Assembly: GCF_024054565.1 (NCBI RefSeq)
Contig: NZ_JAMXLR010000051.1
Location: 62,001 to 126,000 of the forward strand
Source: Aeoliella straminimaris
GTDB taxonomy: Bacteria; Planctomycetota; Planctomycetia; Pirellulales; Lacipirellulaceae
Length of the DNA: 64,000 bases
Direction: 5' to 3'
The position numbers and the translations under genes were made by a program. The stretch's first letter is position 1. Every line of letters starts with the position of its first letter. The notes below the pieces were generated by a model. It was given only the letters and a program-made list of their open reading frames with translations. It did no database searches and was not told where the DNA came from. Positions 60,823 through 64,000 of this stretch are shown here, piece after piece.

Positions 60823-61739
60823 GGATTTAACGCTCCCTCTAAACGTTTCTGATTCTCAATGAGAAGTCCAAGCGTGAATTCCTGGCCGATTTCAGACAAT
60901 CTGGACTTGGGCACTCGAGCAATAATATTCCACAGTTCTTCTTGGGATACAGCCAACATTCGATGCACCCAAGCCTGAGCTGCCCTAGGTGCTAACGCTG
61001 CGAACGACCGAGCTGCATCAATCGTGGACAGAGGCTTCTTATCAGCCCCAGAACTATAAAATGCTGACCGACCGCGTTTTACGAATGAAGCAATAGTTCG
61101 ATTGCGGTCTTTGGTTGACAGTCGCTCACGCCGCTCATCGTCTAAAATGTTTCTAGCAAGTGCAGCACCATGGTCGAACGTGGGAGCTAATCGGTAGAGA
61201 GGCCCAACGATCGCGCCCCAATTCTCGTGATGCCTGTCTTGATTGGCTATCCACGCGTCGAGAAGAACGTAGCCGCAAAACGAATCCAATGCGGATTCCA
61301 CCTCTAAGGGTTGATTGACCGCCCAGCTGTCATCGACGGGCTGAAGGTGGGATAGTGCACTCTCCACCGCCTTAATCGTGTGTTGGCTCACTTTCCATCG
61401 TTGCTCGGATGGATATGAGGGATCGAGCGATAAAAGCATCTGGTTGCCCAGAACCAGCGACCTTGGTGGTGGTGCCATGTTCTCGCAAATCACACCAGGC
61501 AGTACCGGTTTCTCTCCATCGTACTCCGTTGCCAAATCGTAGTGAACATGCGGCATTCCGATGAGCTTGCATAGCTCGCAGGCAATAACTTCAGCCCAGT
61601 CCTCACCAGTGCCCCGATCGTCCGCCTTAAAAAGCAGGCGTTTTTGTCCATCCCGAAACCAAAATTTCGGCTTGCTGCCCAGCGACTCCAACTGGTCGCG
61701 GCGACTTCGATCGACACGGGTGGTTGGATATTCGCCCAA
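60819..61739 (-). CDS. HipA-like Ser/Thr kinase
   Basis: 306 residues, resembling the C-terminal catalytic part of HipA-family kinases. Conserved pieces in order: FWFRDGQKRLLFKADD with the ATP-binding Lys, AEVIACELCKLIGMPHVHYD with the paired Glu, the catalytic loop LLDAWIANQDRHHENWGAI with N-x-D-x-H-x-x-N, and LAPTFDHGAALARN corresponding to the Mg-binding D-x-G. All key residues appear intact, so it is likely active. HipA kinases are toxin-like and phosphorylate translation factors such as GltX; the target here is unknown. No HTH antitoxin (HipB) gene adjoins it; the only partner is the HIRAN gene. GC content is visibly lower than the flanks. Confidence 0.86.
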   Translation of the reverse strand: MGEYPTTRVDRSRRDQLESLGSKPKFWFRDGQKRLLFKADDRGTGEDWAEVIACELCKLIGMPHVHYDLATEYDGEKPVLPGVICENMAPPPRSLVLGNQMLLSLDPSYPSEQRWKVSQHTIKAVESALSHLQPVDDSWAVNQPLEVESALDSFCGYVLLDAWIANQDRHHENWGAIVGPLYRLAPTFDHGAALARNILDDERRERLSTKDRNRTIASFVKRGRSAFYSSGADKKPLSTIDAARSFAALAPRAAQAWVHRMLAVSQEELWNIIARVPKSRLSEIGQEFTLGLLIENQKRLEGALNP

Positions 61740-62193
61740 ACTTCAACATCCGATAGGTTACTGGCGAATTGGGCACCCGATGGTCTTCCTAAAGGCGGCG
61801 TAGAAACCGATTGTACGCACGCGGTTCTCTATAATCATAACAATGCAGCGATCAAACCGCAGCAAATTCCTATCTCTGTCGATTGCGCACTCCCCCAAAC
61901 TTCTTGGCTGCTCCTCTTCTCAGAGAATAGCAGGCGAATATTGGGGCCTCCGAAGAAGCCCACACGGCATGGAGCCGAGTTTCGTTCGCCAGCTACTGTA
62001 AGTATCGGTCAAAGATACCAGACAATCAACTGCGGCTTCAGTTCGCTACCCCCTGCCAAGACGGCACCCCTCGCCCCCGCGGAGCATCAGCCCAGCAAGC
62101 GGCGCATTCTTCTTCGGTGGTGGTAAGTTCCTACTTTTCGGCCACTTACGCCAAAGTACCGGTTTGGCGGGCGGGGTGCCTTCGGTCGAGTAA
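61740..62193. other. Non-coding gap upstream of the kinase, holding repeat copy A
   Basis: 454 bases. It includes the promoter side of the kinase/HIRAN unit (no hexamers assigned) and, near its far end, one of two copies of a 60-base hairpin repeat (62114-62177). Overlapping frames at 61644-62126 are not convincing. Confidence 0.4.
62114..62177. repeat. Hairpin repeat, copy A
   Basis: TCGGTGGTGGTAAGTTCCTA begins a 64-base block that matches copy B at 63042 over nearly its full length. It contains GGTAAGT and ACTTACGCC, able to pair as a stem, then TTTGGCGGGCGGG. Both copies are in the same orientation, flanking the DUF998 gene. Confidence 0.75.
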
Positions 62194-62856
62194 TCACGCT
62201 TCCCCCTCCCCCCACTCCCCCGGTCGCCGCTGACCCTTCCTGATCAACAACCAAGCCAGCATCGAAATCCACGCCACCAGGCAGACCGCGAGAAAGCGTT
62301 CGATGGCGCCGTCGATCGACGTGGGGGCGGCGAACATGAAAATCGGCGAGCCCACCAGCCACACCGCCGCGAACACGAAACTCGCCGTGCGGTAGCCGCG
62401 GCCCACGGGGCGTAGTTCGAGGCCCAGCGTCACAGCGGCCACGGCCACCACGACGTACAGAATGTAGACGCACGCCAGGTGGATATCGACGCCGAAACCA
62501 TCGAAGCCCTTGTACTCGTCGTACTCGGCGATCACCAAGACGGTAATCGCGGTCAGCACCAGGGCGACCACACCGATCCGCCAGCGGATGCCGCCCCACT
62601 GCCAGACCAATAGCCCGATGGCGGTCGCTATTACGCCGGCGGCAAACACGTCGAGCCCCACGTCCTGCACCCAACCATACTCGCCGACAGCCAGCTTGCT
62701 GATCGTTTCGCTGATCGGGTTGTGGTCCTCGACCACAACACAGCCGACGAAGTCGGACAGTAGCACCACCACCGAGCCCAGCACGGCCACCCAGCCAAAC
62801 AGGCTGGTCCAGAGCGGCCGTGAGAGCCTGGGCTGTTTGGATCCGGGGAGTTTCAT
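62194..62856 (-). CDS. DUF998-family membrane protein
   Basis: 220 residues with six hydrophobic segments: LFGWVAVLGSVVVLLSDFVG, a second after GEYGWVQDVGLDVFAAGVIA, IGVVALVLTAITVLVIAEYD, HLACVYILYVVVAVAAVTLG, SFVFAAVWLVGSPIFMFAAP and LAVCLVAWISMLAWLLIRKG. The pattern EDHNPISETISKLAVGEYGW (N-P-I-S-x-x-I-S) is typical of DUF998, a family of unknown function. ATG 62856 was chosen because the upstream frame to 62973 is not membrane-like. It lies between two copies of a hairpin repeat. Confidence 0.88.
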   Translation of the reverse strand: MKLPGSKQPRLSRPLWTSLFGWVAVLGSVVVLLSDFVGCVVVEDHNPISETISKLAVGEYGWVQDVGLDVFAAGVIATAIGLLVWQWGGIRWRIGVVALVLTAITVLVIAEYDEYKGFDGFGVDIHLACVYILYVVVAVAAVTLGLELRPVGRGYRTASFVFAAVWLVGSPIFMFAAPTSIDGAIERFLAVCLVAWISMLAWLLIRKGQRRPGEWGEGEA

Positions 62857-63041
62857 GGTGTTGTGCCGGGTGGGAAGAACGCCAAGCGCCAAAAGCAGCT
62901 CGACGTGGCAATAGTGGCTGGACCCAGCAAGTGTAGGCGTAGGACCGGCTGGGGAAATCTGCCAATTTGACATCTCCGCGGCCCCGAACTCGTGGCTGCT
63001 GCCCCCCCGGTCCGGTCAAACTGACAGTCGGGGCTTTTTTG

Positions 63042-63103
63042 TCGGTGGCGGTAAGTTGCCTACTTAAAAGCACTTACGCCAATTGGACAGTTTGGCGCGC
63101 GGG
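63042..63103. repeat. Hairpin repeat, copy B
   Basis: Copy B of the repeat near 62114: GTCGGTGGCGGTAAGTTGCC, then ACTTACGCCAA and TTTGGCGCGCGGG. GGCGGTAAGT and ACTTACGCC form an imperfect stem. It precedes groES by about 230 bases and is separated from copy A by about 930 bases. Confidence 0.75.
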
Positions 63104-63252
63104 TTGCATTCAACGACCGGTCCGGGACCGCCCTGCGCGCGGGGAGTGATTTGGCGGACACTGAGTCGTTTCCACCCCTGACGCAGCTGGCCTCACCCGA
63201 GCTCGATTCGTTGAGCAATTGGCCAGGGGGCGCGGGATAAGAAGACATCCAT

Positions 63253-63278
63253 AGTCCGAAAGACACACACAGTCCGAA
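63253..63278. promoter_or_regulatory. Direct repeat upstream of groES
   Basis: AGTCCGAA occurs at 63253-63260 and again at 63271-63278, spaced 18 bases start to start, 55 bases before the groES start codon. I found no CIRCE element (TTAGCACTC-N9-GAGTGCTAA), so heat-shock control here may use another site; this repeat is a candidate. Confidence 0.35.
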
Positions 63279-63333
63279 TTCTTGCGAATCCGGCTACGAC
63301 TTCACCAAAGAAACTTTACAGGAGCAAACTCAC

Positions 63334-63654
63334 ATGGCTGCAACCGCAACCAAGAAGAAGGGCAAGTGCAAGCTGCAACCGCTGGGCGACAAAGTGGTCG
63401 TGTCGCGGGACGAGAGTGAAGACGTCACCGCCGGTGGCATCGTGCTGCCCGACAGTGCCAAGGACAAGCCCAGCCGCGGCACCATTGTGGCCGTCGGTAC
63501 TGGCAAGACCCTGGACGACGGCACTCGTGGCGAGATGCAGGTCAAAGTGGGCGATCGCGTGCTGTTCACCAGCTACGCCCCCGAGACGATCGAGATCGAC
63601 GACGAAGAAGTGCTGCTGATGAGCGAAGGCGACATCCTGGCAGTGATTGAATAG
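63334..63654 (+). CDS. groES: Co-chaperonin GroES
   Basis: 106-residue heptameric lid protein of the GroEL chaperonin. KLQPLGDKVVVSRDESEDVT, AGGIVLPDSAKDKPSRGTIV, GDRVLFTSYAPETIEIDDEE and VLLMSEGDILAVIE are the standard blocks, with the mobile loop containing GGIVLP. The N-terminus has a Lys-rich extension (AATATKKKGKCK). CAGGAG lies eight bases before ATG 63334. It is followed by groEL after 143 bases. Essential for folding of many proteins in the cytosol. Confidence 0.97.
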   Translation: MAATATKKKGKCKLQPLGDKVVVSRDESEDVTAGGIVLPDSAKDKPSRGTIVAVGTGKTLDDGTRGEMQVKVGDRVLFTSYAPETIEIDDEEVLLMSEGDILAVIE

Positions 63655-63672
63655 GGACGAGGAGCGAGGGGT

Positions 63673-63712
63673 GAGGGGCGAGGGAATCTGAAGTTCGATT
63701 TCCTCGCCCCTC
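63673..63712. promoter_or_regulatory. Intercistronic hairpin between groES and groEL
   Basis: GAGGGGCGAGG (63673-63683) pairs with CCTCGCCCCTC (63702-63712) around an 18-base loop. Without a T-run it is not a clear terminator; it may be a processing or attenuating stem that lets groES and groEL be made at different levels. Confidence 0.5.
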
Positions 63713-63755
63713 GATCCTATCCCCTCGCCCCTGCGCTGCTTAGTCGCACAACTAA

Positions 63756-64000
<245 letters not shown>

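Noticed and set aside
60067..61739. Canonical hipBA toxin-antitoxin pair
   Set aside because: No helix-turn-helix HipB-type gene adjoins the kinase; the partner is a HIRAN protein, so the canonical label is not justified.
63001..63333. CIRCE heat-shock element upstream of groES
   Set aside because: No TTAGCACTC or GAGTGCTAA was found; not reported as a feature.

Overview
The window looks like a chromosomal segment of a planctomycete of the order Pirellulales. The signs are six secreted proteins ending in PEP-CTERM anchors (VPEPS/IPEPT-type motif, hydrophobic stretch, Arg-rich tail), a DUF1559 prepilin-like protein with an H-X9-DG motif, a huge extracellular protein with an N-terminal [12 protein letters not shown] motif and a C-terminal dockerin, GYF_2 and NPYRA-type small proteins, and high-GC codon use with long non-coding gaps. 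No rRNA, tRNA, CRISPR array, insertion sequence or integrase was recognised.

Layout. 1-9.1 kb (minus strand): ribulose-phosphate 3-epimerase, ScpB, then a compact type II secretion / type IV pilus-like operon read from GspE through three consecutive GspF paralogues and three pseudopilin-like proteins to a DUF1559 prepilin with a very acidic insert. 9.4-18.1 kb (plus): a penicillin-acylase-family Ntn hydrolase, a four-repeat LTxxQ (Spy/CpxP-like) protein with a clear terminator, and three exported proteins built of carboxypeptidase-regulatory-like (CnaB-type) modules. 18.1-25 kb (minus): DUF1579, then a probable stress/detoxification transcription unit (pirin, DoxX, isochorismatase-like, ABM monooxygenase-like, amidohydrolase, SDR) next to a MarR regulator; both marR and the pirin gene carry a CGTAAA/TTTACG palindrome just before their start codons. 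25-33 kb: a membrane-anchored hypothetical, a clan GH-A glycoside hydrolase, an NtrC-type response regulator with its sensor kinase, and L-lactate permease. 33-46 kb: an HDOD response regulator, a hairpin-rich non-coding stretch, small membrane proteins, a 982-residue amidase/golvesin/FN3/dockerin protein, a CheY-like receiver overlapping a large hybrid histidine kinase, and a YceI-thioredoxin-like fusion. 46-58 kb: PEP-CTERM proteins (one an SGNH hydrolase whose C-terminal domain is duplicated in its neighbour), a repeat-rich intergenic region, a double-GYF protein, a Nudix hydrolase and a secretin-N-domain protein without a recognisable pore domain. 58.7-64 kb: cold-shock protein, a lower-GC island holding a HipA-like kinase translationally coupled to a HIRAN-domain protein, a DUF998 membrane protein flanked by two copies of a hairpin repeat, and groES plus the start of groEL.

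Most notable: (i) the two-gene HIRAN / HipA-like kinase module without a HipB-type antitoxin gene, the best candidate for an under-described system; (ii) the GspE-F-F-F-pseudopilin operon with an acidic DUF1559 partner and no secretin in the same operon; (iii) the MarR palindromes that tie one regulator to a six-gene detoxification cluster; (iv) the dispersed hairpin repeats around DUF998 and in the 34.9-35.3 kb gap. Everything here was read by eye; family assignments rest on motif recognition, not on database searches.
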